Below are positions 32,885 through 44,309 of a DNA stretch of 64,000 bases, piece by piece. Each line of letters begins with the position of its first letter. The first letter of the stretch is position 1. The notes beneath the pieces are model-generated. The model had not been told where the DNA came from and did not search any database. It saw only the letters and a program-made list of their open reading frames with translations. Both the position numbers and the translations under genes were made by a program. The DNA comes from Piezodorus guildinii (lineage: Eukaryota; Arthropoda; Insecta; Hemiptera; Pentatomidae). The DNA lies in assembly GCA_023052935.1 (NCBI GenBank), contig CM041293.1, positions 177,993,600-178,057,599 of the forward strand. The letters run 5' to 3'.

Positions 32885-33844
32885 CTTTTATTTATTTATT
32901 TCTCCCAACCTTGCCACGTGGCAATACGGGTGTCGGTAGCCAGTAGTGCTACCAGTAGTAATCTTGAAATTTTTTTTTTTCTTTTCTTCCCAGTTTTTTC
33001 ACTCTGGTCTCTCCTCGATGACCATATCTTCAGCTTCTGCTTCTTCTCTCGGGGTGACTTCCTCGATCTCGTCCTGTTCCACCTACATTAAAAGCTGATG
33101 GACCCAGTGAAGTTTTCCAAGCATGAATATATTTTTTTTTTTTAATTGAGAAATATTACAATTTGTTATATAATGAATAGTAGTAATAGTGATGTAGTAC
33201 ACATTCATACAATATATATAGACCAAGCATGAATAAATGATAGAAAATGTCCATAATTCTGCTTGGACACCAGCTAATCGCTCTCCGTGAGGACCCAGAG
33301 CCCACATTCCCTTAGTAGTTTGACCCTTCGTGCTTCGAAGGCGTAGCAGTCCACAATTATGTGCTCAGCAGTCTCCGGTACTCCACAACTGGGGCACAGG
33401 GGATCTATTTCTTTCCCAAAACTGTGTAACTTACTTCGGAAAGCCCCGTGCCCAGTGAGGAATTGCGAGACCCAGTAATCTGGCACTATCCATCTAGCTT
33501 CCAATCGTGGGGAAAAATTTCCTCAAGGTAGCACCTTTTGAGGTTGTCACCCACCGCCGGTCCCACTCATCAATGGTGTCTTCTCGGATTGCACTCTTCC
33601 ATTTCCTTTGGTCCTCCGCCATCCTCATTTGGATATTTCCCGGGAGACCTACTGACCCTTGCTTTTTAAAGGCATCTTTAAACGAATTTTCACGCAGAAG
33701 GAGGTCGAGAGGTACCCCTGCTGCAAGAATTTGAACCGCCTCATGCGATACCGTACGGTAAGCCTTTGTTACTCGTAGCTAAGCCGTTCGCTGAATGGTC
33801 GCCAACCTGCGCTTCTGCCGCTGTGTGATGTTCTTGAGCGTACC
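32885..33844 (-). mobile_element. 5'-truncated R1-clade-like LINE
   Basis: Minus strand carries decayed coding sequence (YRMRRFKFLQQGY, RMAEDQRKWKSAIREDT-like) leading to an intact piece with ARWIVPDYWVSQFLTGHGAF, HSFGKEIDPLCPSCG and ETAEHIIVDC. This GHG..C..C..H..C motif is the C-terminal zinc region of R1-type LINEs. The 3' tail is (AAAT)n. It has a 13-bp TSD. A second, short insertion is nested at 33132-33224. Confidence 0.85.
33132..33224 (-). mobile_element. very short Jockey 3'-UTR insertion nested in R1-like LINE
   Basis: About 93 bases bracketed by CCAAGCATGAATA (33119-33131 and 33225-33237). Minus strand reads ATTGTATGAATGTG ... AATTGTAATATTTCTCAAT and then poly-A, resembling the last bases of the intact Jockey (24125-24215). 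A dead-on-arrival copy with only the 3' end. Confidence 0.65.
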
Positions 33845-33857
33845 TTAATCATGGCAT
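33845..33857. repeat. 13-bp target-site duplication, right copy (R1-like LINE)
   Basis: Exact copy of 32872-32884. Confidence 0.9.
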
Positions 33858-34140
33858 ATTTTGTCTAGTTAAAAAGGTGTAGTTAAAATTGTATTCATTT
33901 CATTAAAGTATATCCATGTGTCAGAAATTGTAAGGAATTTAAAAAGACAATGGATAGATGAAGGAAGTTTGTTGTATATAAAATAGACAAACATTGATAT
34001 AATATTTTTTTTTTCAATAAACATTAAATAAATTCCATTTTCATTTTTTTCCCTTTCAGACCTACTTCGTATCACGTTTACATAGACTGGAATTTTTTCA
34101 GCCAGAATATTTGTTTACTCTTTGTTGCTGTATCACTTTA

Positions 34141-34285
34141 GGGGTACTCACTATGTTTGCTATAGCATGCTATTTGTGTTATTTTGCTAAACCCGTCGAG
34201 TTTCTACAGTTATTTCCTGTATAAAATTGATGAGTTTAGCACAATAGCACAAATAGCATGCTATAGCAAACGTAGTGAGTACCCC
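34141..34285. mobile_element. 145-bp MITE with long inverted repeats and TA duplication
   Basis: Arms of about 54 bases (outer end GGGGTACTCACTA, inner part GCTATAGCATGC) pair almost perfectly around a ~37-base loop. The flanks are TA at 34139-34140 and 34286-34287, as for Tc1/mariner-type elements. No coding capacity. Confidence 0.85.
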
Positions 34286-34726
34286 TATTGTATAACCTTT
34301 GTCCATTTTCAACAAGGTTTAGATTGTTATTCTTTTACTGGGAACCTTCAATTCTAGATATTTTTTTTCAATTTGTCTCTTTTCTGTAAAACTGCTTTTG
34401 TTATAAAACTTCTTATTGATGAACATATATTTTCTTATTAACCTACTATATTTTCTAGTTATTTAACTTTAATGTAATTATTTAAAACTTGAAATCGTTG
34501 AAAATAATGATATAAGATTCTATTGTTGATATTAAAAACGAGTAAAAAATGGTGGTTCTCTTCCATTCTGAACCGTATCCTGGTTACAATAAATGTCAAT
34601 CGTTAAGAATCCTTTCAACGAAAATGGCGACTTTAACTTAGAATAAAAAAAGTCTTTAAAATATGAAAATAGGGTATATCCTTTGAAATAGTAAAATTAG
34701 TCCTTTTCGGGCGTTATATTAATATT

Positions 34727-35522
34727 GTGTGCTATCAGTAGATAATGATCCAGTTACAGCCTCCCACACTCTTCAATCCCACATCCGAGACCTTGAAGTA
34801 TGGTACAAGTATTGGAGGATTAAAATTAATTCGAACAAATCCCACCAAATAACCTTTACCCTTCGTCATAAGCCAATGACTTCCTGCCCTACAGTATCCT
34901 TTAATGACACTCCACTAGCCCCTGTTGAACAGATTCGATATCTAGGACTCCAACTTGACAAACGTCCAACTTGGAATCCCCATACAAGACTGAAACGACA
35001 AGAAACTGCCCGACTACTTCAACACTTACTGGACAAACGTTTCAACCTACCACTTAATTACAAAAGACTTATTTATATGACCATCATAAGACCGATATGG
35101 ACTTATGGAATAGAGCTATGGGGCTCTACTAAACCATCAAATTCTTCTCGTATCCAATCCTTACAATCGAAAATCCTTAACGCTCCTTACTTTGTCACGA
35201 ATAAGCTCATCCATAAAGACCTTAATGTCCCATATGTTTCTGAATTAGCAAGAACCAGGCATCAATCATTCCATGAAAAACTCCATTTCCACTCTAATCC
35301 ACTAGTTTCTATTCTGTCATCCTCTTCCATTCCTGACAATCCCCCGAGGCGTCTGAAAAGATGATGGCCTCAAGACCTTCTAGTTTAAAATACTTTTAGA
35401 GTGCTGCCAATGGGTAGCGTCTCTACATGTATCTCATGTCAGTTTACTATGTACATCACATTTACTTGTTGTATATAATAATACAGTTGTAAATATCAAT
35501 AAATATGTTTAAATAAAAAAAA
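34727..35522 (+). mobile_element. 5'-truncated Jockey insertion with 11-bp TSD
   Basis: ATATTAATATT at 34716-34726 and 35523-35533. Open frame 34729-35364 (211 codons) spans the end of the palm to the C-terminus: LSVDNDPVTASHTLQSHI, INSNKSHQITFTLRHK, IRYLGLQLDKRPTWN. A deletion turns the terminal KRRWPRDLL into a premature TGA. 3' UTR ends ACAGTTGTAAATATCAATAA. Confidence 0.9.
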
Positions 35523-35533
35523 ATATTAATATT

Positions 35534-36690
35534 AAAAATATGAAATAATTTTTCTTTTTATTAGCACTCGTTTCTCGGATAAGCGGGTAATTTTCTAGCT
35601 AAAATGTTAATCTGTATTAAAGCTTAATCCTTTTTTCACTCTAATATACTCCTCTATTCTGTTTTTTTTTTCTGTAAGTTTTTTTTTATTTTTTTAATTT
35701 CTTTATTTTCAGATCAGCTGCTTGAGCCATAGATGTTTTTTTTTTTTTTAACATAAATGAATAATTATTACAACTCGTAATGGAAAAAGTGAGGGTCTAG
35801 CCTCGTACAAAAGGCACCCCTAACGATTATAAATTTATAAGTATTTCTAAGAATTAAATAATAAAAACAATTTGATAACATAACGAACACTTATAATAAA
35901 AACTAAAGAAAGAAAGAGAAGTAATGAATATCCAAAATTAATACTACTTTGTGTGCAAGAATATAAATTATAAATTTATGATCGATTTTAGTCTGAAAAA
36001 AAAATGAATAAATAAAATAAAATAAAAATAATTTAAAATAAATAAATAAATAAGTTTATTTTTTGATATGTCTATTTATTAAAATGTGGCGATTAACTAT
36101 TGGGTTTATAGTCCTTATCTAATTTTAAATAATTAAGTTTTTGATAGGCGACTGTGGTATAAAAAAAAAACAAGGAAAATAAGATGTTCTCTCGAAGAAA
36201 TAATTATTTTACATTTTCTGAAAAAAATGTCTCTTTTTCGTTGGTAATAGGTCATAAGAAAGTGGCTTATCACATTGAGATTACTGAAGAAGCTAGAGTA
36301 GACACTCAAGATATTATGATAATGTTTATTTTATACAAGAAAGTATTTTTTTTTAAAGGAAAAACGTACTGTAGTTTAATTCACTTAAATCTTACTGGAA
36401 AAAAGAGTTACAATTAAAACTATGCACTATATTCCCATGCTAATACGGTTGAGAGTCTTTAATTTTATAAATATATGATAAGGGTTTATGGACAGAATAT
36501 GATTTATATAAATAATCAGTCCAAATGCAAAGTTGAAAACAGTTAACCTTTGACATAAAAGTGTTAGCCTATTGTTTGGCGTTATCAGCCCGCTCTTGGT
36601 GTGTAAGCCTATTCATGTCATTCTTCTTTCCAATGTCAATTCTAGATAACTTATCGTGTCATTCTCTGGAATTTGGATATTGTCATTGGT
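35534..36690. other. gene-poor AT-rich stretch
   Basis: A T-rich run at ~35738-35750 followed by ATAAATGAATAATTATTACA may be a minus-strand LINE tail. Open frame 36184-36417 shows no domain. Confidence 0.35.
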
Positions 36691-36699
36691 TAGATATAC

Positions 36700-36850
36700 T
36701 GAAATTGCACCGGTACAGGGATCAAAAAGTCACTTTCCCTCCTCGGAATGGCATATTCAAGGATTTTTTACTATCTTTAAAAGATTTAAGGGCTGTCTGC
36801 CGAGTTTGAATCTTGACCTTGGGCATGGAAGGCTGTTATGCTATCTCATT
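36700..36850 (+). repeat. family B SINE-like repeat, fragment
   Basis: Contains CATATTCAAGGATTTTTTAC, GAGTTTGAATCTTGACCTTG and GGCATGGAAGGCTGTTATGC, matching the 3' half of family B. Confidence 0.5.
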
Positions 36851-36937
36851 TTATGACCTATAAAGAGAATTAATTCAAATTGAAAAGTTGGTTTCTCGGT
36901 ACAGGTGGTGAGGGCGAGTGATAAATGCTGAGATAAA

Positions 36938-37004
36938 AAAAACCCAGAGCCGAGACTCGAACTCGTAATTATTTGGTTTCACAACTTTTTGGTCATCTGT
37001 AGTA
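36938..37004 (-). repeat. tRNA-derived SINE fragment
   Basis: Minus strand ACAGATGACCAAAAAGTTG ... AATTACGAGTTCGAGTCTCGG carries a B box and matches the SINEs at 53933-54141 and 57863-58296. Cut off by the mariner at 37005. Confidence 0.6.
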
Positions 37005-37755
37005 TTGGGTTGTTTCACATGAAATGTCCGTTTTTATTGTTTCTGAAATACATAAAGGATTTTGCAGGTCTCTGTTGTTTTCTTTCGAATGTTTACATAT
37101 TTAAAGTAAACAGTTACTAATCCTCTACCTTTGTATTATAAACATTAGCTTCCCAATCAATTACCCACTTTTTAGTATTCCTCCAAATATGAACATGGAA
37201 AAACGCGATTTTCGAGTAATATTTTTGTGTAAGTTTAAACTCGGCCATTCAGCAGCTGAGGCTAGAAATATTTGCAAGACGTTTGGGAAAGGGAGTGTTA
37301 ATGAACGGACCATTCGCCGTTGGTTTGCTAAGTTTTCAGCTGGCGATACCGACTTGGAAAACTTGCCCCGAGGAAGACCTTCGTCCGTAATAGACAACGA
37401 TGTCCTTAAACGTACAGTAGAAGAAAACCCTACAAAACAGTTAAAGGACTCTCAGCACAACTAAATGCAAGTGCATCTACCGTTTCCATACATTTAAAGT
37501 GTATTGAAATAACTGGGCTACGAAGTTCTTCCGCACCCACCATATTCTCCCGACTTGTCTCCAACAGTTTAAATTACCACCTGTTCAGGAATTTAGACAA
37601 CTTCGTCAAAAGGAAAACTTTTTTAAAATGATGATCAAGTGAAAAGTGCGTTTTCAGATTTTATTTCTTTTCAAAGCTAAGAGTTTTTTAGTTCGGGGAT
37701 AAAAAAGTTGGTGTCACATTGGGAAAAATGTGTAGAAAAAGATGGTAAATACTTA
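37005..37755 (+). mobile_element. mariner remnant 1, internally deleted
   Basis: Starts TTGGGTTGTTTCACATG after TA. It encodes an N-terminal transposase piece, then jumps to the C-terminal LPHPPYSPDLSPT-YHLFRNLDNFV part. The central catalytic region and the right terminal repeat are gone. Confidence 0.85.
37189..37464 (+). pseudogene. mariner transposase N-terminal fragment
   Basis: 91 residues: MNMEKRDFRVIFLCKFKLGH, AAEARNICKTFG, NERTIRRWFAKFSAGD and LENLPRGRPSSVIDND. These form the paired helix-turn-helix DNA-binding region and GRP linker of mariner transposases. The frame breaks right after TKQLKD and the DDD catalytic domain does not follow. Confidence 0.85.
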
Positions 37756-37959
37756 ATATTATTTATTATGAATTAATATTCTAAAATTAATATATCTGGC
37801 ACTGACAGCCGCGATGTTTTGTGCAATTAAAATTTTATAAACCAAACCAACTGCTGTCCTCTGACACATTTCATTTCAGCTCCGCCTCCTGCTGTCATGA
37901 CCACCATAGAAAATCAGGAGACGTGTCAATTTCAACTTGAACCCCCAAAACTACAGATA

Positions 37960-38244
37960 AAGAGATGAGGCCAACCAGGAAGGCTGCCACGCCTAGATCT
38001 AGTCGTGGTTAGAAGCAGCCCAGGAGTCGCAGTGGATTTAGATCCTTTGGAATAAAATTAAGAAGGGACTCCTGAGCCGAATCCCAACTTCGCAAGCCAG
38101 CTGTGGTCTGATTTCCTAGGTATCTCTTCATATAATATTGTATGGCAGCGTTAATAGTTATCAGTGCATCAGTATTCTAAATTATAGTTCTATGTATTGT
38201 GTAAATAGAGTCTATATTAAATGGATATGTCTAATTTAACATTA
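37960..38244 (+). repeat. family C repeat, copy 2 (5' part)
   Basis: From GATGAGGCCAACC to the TSD TTAACATTA at 38236-38244. Continues at 38868. Confidence 0.65.
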
Positions 38245-38867
38245 TTATAGTAAATGCCCCATATTATGTCACCAACAAAACCTTACACCATGACCTGAAT
38301 ATCCCATTTGTCCTTGATCTAGTCCCATCCAAATTCTCAATCTTCCATAAGAAGCTTACTCACCTTCCCTACAAACATCCCTACAACCCTCCTCTTAGGT
38401 TGAAGCGGCAGTGGCCCAGAGATCTCTTGTAAATATGTCATTGGAGTGCTGAGTGTATGTGGCTCTAGCGCCCTCGCTCAGCCTCCACTGGCTCTCAAGA
38501 CCAGTGAAGCGGCTGAATGAGAGGCGCTGGGATCTTCTGGCATTGTGCCTCGACATCCACTAGTGGATCTCGAGGTTTGATTCAGTGATCCCAGGGGCAG
38601 TTTGTAAATATTTAAATAGGTATGAATGTGATCAAGATTGTTATTATTATTTTCTTTATAGTATTTATTTAATTTTGTGTATATATTTTTTTTCTTCTTA
38701 TTTTTTTAATTTATTTATTTTTTTATTTGTTTAATCTTTTTAATTTTTTTTCTTTAATTTTATTTACAATGTACATATGAGATGAATGATTTATTTTATC
38801 TGTAATACTCATTGCCCCAGAAGGTGGCAGATTGTATTATCTCTAAATAAAATAAATTAAAAAAAAA
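38245..38867 (+). mobile_element. 5'-truncated Jockey insertion with 9-bp TSD
   Basis: TTAACATTA at 38236-38244 and 38868-38876. The coding part (NAPYYVTNKTLHHDLNIPFV ... RRLKRQWPRDLL) is closest to the intact element at 19.9-24.2 kb, sharing QWPRDLL where the other copies have RWPRDLL. A ~440-base 3' UTR ends CTAAATAAAATAAATT and poly-A. Confidence 0.85.
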
Positions 38868-39237
38868 TTAACATTAATAATAACAACATTAATCAGAAGC
38901 TTTTGGATACTTAATCTTACTTTTTATGTTATCTAGTGATATAGTGAGATTGGTAAACATTAAACCTTGGAAAGGAATTGTAATTTTGTGCGATAGAATA
39001 AATAGACAATACGTTATCCTCTATAAGTCCCCCCTCAATAGCTGATAGAAATATATAAACATTTATAAATGCAAATTTGGAACTTAAGCTGCCTTAGAAA
39101 AGAAGCCGGCCAAAAACACAGCATAATATCCTCATATTTTGACGGCTAAAGACCTACAGAAATTATAGTACATAGAAATCATGTACTAGGTTCCAAATCA
39201 TGGCTAATGTCTGTTGTGAATTATGTTCTTGTATTTA
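38868..39237 (+). repeat. family C repeat, copy 2 (3' part)
   Basis: Contains GATTGGTAAACATTA, CCTTGGAAAGGAATTGTAAT, GAAGCCGGCCAAAAACACAG and ends at the TA where mariner 2 inserted. Nearly identical to copy 3. Confidence 0.75.
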
Positions 39238-40188
39238 TTGGGTTGTGTCACATGAAATGTCCGTTTTCAAGGTAAAGGATTTTTATTAAAATTACGATAC
39301 GAAAACCAGATAATTTTATTCGAAGTATTTACCTTCATTTTCTACACATTTTTCCCAACGTGACATCAACTTTTTTTTATCCCCGAACTGAAAAACTCTG
39401 AGCTTTGAAGTGAAACAAAATCTGAAAACGCACTTTTCACTTGATCATCATTTTCAAAAAGTTTTCCTTTGACGAAGTTGTCTAAATTCTTGAACAGGTG
39501 GTAATCTGTTGGAGACAAGTCGGGAGAATATGGTGGGTGCGGAAGAACTTCGTAGCCCAGTTATTTCAATTTTTGCACGGTATGTTTTGAAACATGGGGT
39601 CTTGGTGTCACTCAGTGAGATCATGAGGTACCCATGTATCGAGCTTTTTTACTTTCCTAAAACACTTTGAATGTCTGGAAACGTTAGATGCACTTGCATT
39701 TAGTTGTGCTGAGAGTCCTTTAACTGTTCGGTAGGGGTTTCCTTCTACTGTATGTTTGAGGACATCGTTGTCTATTACGGCCGGAGGTCTTCCTCGGGGC
39801 AAGTTTTCCAAGTCGGTATCTCCAGCTGAAAACTTAATAAACTAACGGCGAATGGTCCGTTCATTAACACTCCCTTCCCCAAACGCCTTGCAAATATTTC
39901 TAGTGGTCTCAGCTGCTGAATGGCATAGTTAGCAAACTAGCATGAAATAGTTTAAACTCGTACAAAAATATTACTCGAAAATCGCGTGTTTCCATGTTCA
40001 TATTTGGAGGTATACTAAAAAGTGGGTAAATGATTGGGAAGCTAATGTTTATAATACAAATATAATAGAGAATTAGTAACTGTTTACTTTAAATATGTAA
40101 ACATTTGGAAGAAAACAACAGAGACCTGCAAAATCATTTATGTTATTCAGAAACTATAAAAACGGACATTTCATGTGAATCAACCCAA
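39238..40188 (-). mobile_element. mariner remnant 2, internally deleted
   Basis: Both ends are present (TTGGGTTGTGTCACATG on the left, complement of TTGGGTTG on the right) with TA at each flank. The 951-bp minus-strand element has broken transposase frames and lacks much of the catalytic core. The C-terminal PHPPYSPDL block is at ~39520-39545. Confidence 0.9.
39608..39811 (-). pseudogene. mariner transposase central fragment
   Basis: Reads MENLPRGRPPAVIDND, then HTVEGNPYRTVKGLSAQLNA, SNVSRH and KLDTWVPHDLTE: the second helix-turn-helix and the WVPHxL motif before the catalytic domain. It stops right after, so no nuclease residues remain. Confidence 0.85.
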
Positions 40189-40701
40189 TAATATTGTATG
40201 GCAGCGTTAATAGTTATCAGTGCATCAGTATTCTCATTATAGTTCTATGTATTGTGTAAATATACTCTATGTTGAATGGATATGTCTAATTTAACATTAA
40301 TAATAATAACATTAATTAGAAGCTTTTGGATACTTAATTTTACTCTTTATGTTATCTAATGATATAGTGAGATTGGTAAACATGACACCTTGGAAAGGAA
40401 TTGTAATTTTGTGCGATAGAATAAATAGACAATACGTTATTCTCTATAAGTCCCCTTCAATAGCTGAAAGAAATATATAAAAAACATTCATAAATGCAAA
40501 TTTGGGACCTTGAGCTGCCTTAGAAAAGAAGTCGGCGAAAAACACAGCATAATATCCTCATATTTTGACGGCTAAAGACCTACAGAAATCATAGTACATA
40601 GAAATCATGTATTTGGACTAGGTTCCAAATCATAGCTAATGACTGTCCTGAATTATGTTCTTGTATTTATTTATCCGTATAACTGTTGAAAAATCCTTTG
40701 T
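40189..40701 (+). repeat. family C repeat, copy 3
   Basis: A direct repeat of copy 2 without the Jockey insertion, starting TAATATTGTATGGCAGCG and ending ATTATGTTCTTGTATTTA. The pre-insertion site AATTTAACATTAATAATAA is visible at ~40278-40297. Confidence 0.75.
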
Positions 40702-40712
40702 AAATATAGAAG

Positions 40713-42162
40713 GACACGTGTGTGCTATATCTTCAACCTCCCACACTCTTCAATCCCACATCCGAGACCTTGAAGTATGGTGCAAGAATTGGAGGATTAA
40801 AATTAGTTCTAACAAATCCCACCAAATAACGTTTACCCTTCGTCATAAACAAAAGACTTCCTGCTTTACAGTATCCTTTAAGGACACTCCACTAGCTCCT
40901 GTTAAACAGATTCGATACCTTGTCAAACGTCTAACTTGGAATCCCCATACAAGACTGAGACGACAAGAACTGCCCGACGTTTTCGACTACTTCAACACTT
41001 ACTCGACAAATGAAATGAAATAAAAATAAATTTTATTCTGGGACAGCTAGTCCCCTAAGAATAATATAAATGTACAATAAAATATTGAAATTCTGGCTAT
41101 ATGAATTTTAACATATTATATACAGAATTGTATGAATTAAAAATAACACATATATATACACACACACACACACATTCATTTATATACCTACATATTTATA
41201 CACACATTCACTCATACATACAAGGTCATATTACTACCTTAAAGAAATACATATAATAAAAAAAAAAAAATTGTAGAAAATTAAGATAAAAATAAAGAGG
41301 TCAAATATTTAAGTTTATAAAGGCACGGTAGATTGATATTCGAGGAGATGGATAAATAGGTGATTGTGGATGTAATTAGTTGACCGTTGAGAATTACCTT
41401 CCAATAAATAGGTGATGTTTGAAGGAAGTTAAGGATTGGCAAGTACGGATCGATTCGGGTAAGGAATTCCAAAATGAAGATGCACGTATGACAAAGGATC
41501 TCTTAAGCAGTTCTGTGGGATGGAATGAGCAGGTTCGAGGGCTGGGATCTTGTGTTGATGGAGTGGACAGAGGAGAGGGGAGTGAACATATTGTAGATAC
41601 AGATGGGTTTCTTGGTTCTGAAGGATTGGTAAAGGTAAGTTCCTAAGAAGTATTGCCGTCGGAATTTTGGGTAAAGCCACTTATTCCACTCTCCAACACT
41701 CCAACATTCCACTTAATTACAAAATATTTATAAGGCCATCATAAGACCGATATGGACTTACGGAATAGAGCTTTGAGGCTCTACTAAACCATCGAATTCT
41801 TCTCGTACCAATCCTTACAATCCAAAATCCTTCGTAAAATCTTTAAGCTCCTTACTTTGTCACGAATAAGCTCATCAAAGACCTTAATATATTACTGAAT
41901 TAGCTCGAACCATGTATCAATCATTCAATGAATAACTCCAAAATGTCCACTCTAATCCACTAGTTTCAATCCTATCATCTTCTTTGATTCCTGATAATCC
42001 TCCGGGGGGTCTGAAAAGAAGATGATCCCGATACCTTCTACTTCAGAGTGCTGCCAATGGGTAGCGTCTTTACATGTATTTCTTATCAGTTTACTATGCC
42101 CATCACATTGACTTGATGTATATAATAATACAGTTGTAAATATCAATAAATATGTTTAAATA
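40713..42162 (+). mobile_element. truncated Jockey copy with a nested LINE, 11-bp TSD
   Basis: AAATATAGAAG at 40702-40712 and 42163-42173. Jockey sequence (SHTLQSHIRDLEVW, SNKSHQITFTLRHK ...) runs to ACTCGACAAA at 41010 and resumes near 41699 (ATTCCACTTAATTACAAAA). Several frameshifts and deletions. 3' UTR ends ACAGTTGTAAATATCAATAA as in the 34.7-kb copy. Confidence 0.85.
41011..41698 (-). mobile_element. CR1/L2-like LINE 3' fragment nested in Jockey
   Basis: Minus strand encodes WNKWLYPKFRRQYFLGTY, YNMFTPLSSVHSINTRSQPS, LLIPSHRT, then a broken end. The 3' UTR holds CTTAGGGGACTAGCTGTCCC and a TTTCATTTCA tail. Same family as the copy at 52955. Confidence 0.7.
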
Positions 42163-42173
42163 AAATATAGAAG

Positions 42174-42584
42174 ACTCAATAAGTGGGCAGTGTTTTATAG
42201 CAGCCTCAATTTTCTTTCCCCTTTGGAGTTATTTATTTAGACCGAGACCGGGCCCGACGAAGAAGACCGATGACTCCTTTGTTTTCCTTCCCTCCCTATT
42301 CTCGGACCGCTGTTGACCTTAGCAATATCGAGAGTAAACCTCCCAGTCCGCTCTCACCCAATCTCACAAAGACTTTATCCATATTATACTCTCAATTAAT
42401 TTTCCTTATCGTAAATTTTCGTTTATTTAGAGGAGAGAGATGAGAGTTTTTTCTTCTAGAGTTCACATTTTACCATAGGTTCCTTTTATTTTTAGTTATT
42501 CTATTTTATTTATTTTTTTCGTAGACGTAAACCACTTGGTTCATTTTTGCCTTAAATAACTATGATAAAAGGATTAAATATTAC
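42174..42584. other. no gene recognised
   Basis: A GC-richer patch at 42235-42350 without an open frame of note. Confidence 0.35.
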
Positions 42585-42661
42585 TAGCTGTTGCTAATTG
42601 ACTTCGTCTGCGTCAATTTATGTTATTATGATCGCTATTAAGACGTTTTAAAAAAAATATA
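42585..42661 (-). repeat. Helitron-type remnant, left part
   Basis: TACTAGCTGTTGC, TCGTCTGCGTCAATTTATG and ATGATCGCTATTAAGA match 26646 onward. Interrupted by mariner 3. Confidence 0.5.
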
Positions 42662-43495
42662 TTGGGCTGTCAGAAAGTTCGTAGAGAAATTCGGACACCA
42701 ATTAAAATTGATGAACAGCTTAAAATGTATTTATTTAATATACAAATAGTTACCACCATTAGCGATTACCCTTTCTCAACGGCTTGAAAGGTCCATTATC
42801 CCTTTTTTTCAATAAACCCCATCCTTACTCGTGAAGAGTAGGATTTTCCTTGTAGAAAATTTTCAAGGGAACAGAAAATATGGAAAGTTATTTATAGTTT
42901 GGTTTTGTGGAAGGAGCTCTAAGTGTATGGATCCCTTCCAATCCCTCCAAATACTGAGCATAACCTTTCTTGGATGCAAGCCGGCCTTTGGTGTTGCAAG
43001 CGGCGTCGTTCCAGGCAGCCCCCAAAGTTTTTTTCGGCTGGTGTTGATGTAGAGAACCCATTTTGCGTCACCAGAGACAACTCGTTTCAAAAATGGATCC
43101 TCCACATTTTTTTAGCAGTAAATCACAACATGAAATCCTTTCAATAAGCTCATGGGGAACCCAAACGTCGTAACGACAGACGTACCCGGCCTTCTTTAGA
43201 TGATCAAAAACGGTCGATTTGCAGCTTTCTCACGAACAGTAATTCGTGGTTTGTTTTTGATGACCGTAATAATATTCTCGATGTCAAGAGTTGAATTCTG
43301 GCCAGCCCGTGGCTGGTCTTCCGAATTGAAATCCCTGATCTAAACCGCGAAAATTACTTTTGAACCGTGCTATCAGCAATTGAATCGCTGTCATACACGG
43401 CACGAATCATTCTTGCAGTTTGGGATGCTTTTTTCCCTTTTTAAAAGAAGAACAGCATAATGGATCGAACCGTCACTCATGTTGGTTTGCAATAA
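42662..43495 (-). mobile_element. mariner remnant 3 (different subfamily)
   Basis: Left end TTGGGCTGTCAGAAAGTTCG after TA. On the minus strand a broken transposase can be followed: MSDGSIHYAVLLLKRGKKAS, RYDVWVPHELIERIS, and an 80-residue piece FLKRVVSGDAKWVLY (first catalytic Asp), TPKAGLHPRKVMLSIWRDWK and LLPQNQTIN. Many frameshifts. The right terminal repeat is not found. Confidence 0.8.
42863..43105 (-). pseudogene. mariner transposase catalytic-domain fragment
   Basis: Contains GDAKWVLYIN with the first catalytic aspartate and the second in SIWRDWKGSIH; the last Asp region is lost. Clearly distinct in sequence from mariners 1 and 2. Confidence 0.8.
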
Positions 43496-43499
43496 ACTA

Positions 43500-43905
43500 C
43501 AATACTGATCCTCAATAAAGACGAATTCAGTGGGTAAACATAGTTAATTCCACGAGGATGGATAAAATCGATTCCTACGTGTTTAAATGTTTGCCCATGT
43601 GATTTATTAATTGTTACGACAAAATGTAACTTAACGGGACATTGAATTATTTTAAAATTTAAAGGTAAATTATTTGGAATCGTTGGGATGCGACGTAAAT
43701 TTCCCCCGTTTTTTTTTTTTTTTTTCAGATTTTCCACTGATTCTTTCACTCCTGCTGGTCGCATAGTGATGTTATATAGCCCATGACCTTCCTCGATAAA
43801 TGGACTATCCAACACAAAAAGAGATTTTTCAATTTGAATCAGTAGTTTCTGAGATTAGCGCGTTCAAACAAACAAACTCTTCAGCTTTATAATATTAGTA
43901 TAGAT
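43500..43905 (-). pseudogene. Helitron helicase C-terminal fragment and terminal repeat
   Basis: Minus strand reads FKIIQCPVKLHFVVTINKSH, GQTFKHVGIDFIHP, close to the PIF1-like helicase motif (F.MTINKSQGQT) of Helitron Rep/helicase proteins. Upstream on that strand is the non-coding block shared with 26755-27005, ending TTTATAATATTAGTATAGA. Catalytic Rep and most helicase motifs are absent. Confidence 0.65.
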
Positions 43906-44290
43906 AGTCTATAGTACATGTCTGTCTGTCGTAGGTAGTCAGAAAGTTTTGCAGTTGTCTGTAAGTTGTCTTGTAGAACGGTTGGTAAGTCAGTGTCGAT
44001 TGCAAAATGAGCTCTGTGAGTAACATAAGCCCTATACTCTGTCAAAACGTGTTTCACAGTAATCGGGCAACCACAGGAGGTTCCCGTGCCATGAGATATC
44101 CGTGAGTTAGTCGGGTGTGTCCAATGCGCAGGCGCGCCAGTATAACCTCTTCCCTTCGCTTTTGTCGTAGGGACGAATGCCAATGGGATATGTCCCTTCT
44201 TATTTCCTTTAACTTGCTAAATATGTCCCCACATCGACCGAATCCGCTGCTTGATGACCGAAACAATACAAAACTCATCTCCATACATAT
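43906..44290 (-). pseudogene. LINE C-terminal segment (3' part of a 5'-inverted LINE)
   Basis: Minus strand, in two frames joined by a frameshift: DIFSKLKEIRRDISHWHSSL, RREEVILARLRIGHTRLTHG, then CGCPITVKHVLTEYRAYVTH and YLRQTDMYYRL. It is the post-RNase-H tail of an I/R1-type LINE. Confidence 0.8.
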
Positions 44291-44309
44291 AAATGCAAGA
44301 ATTTTAAAA

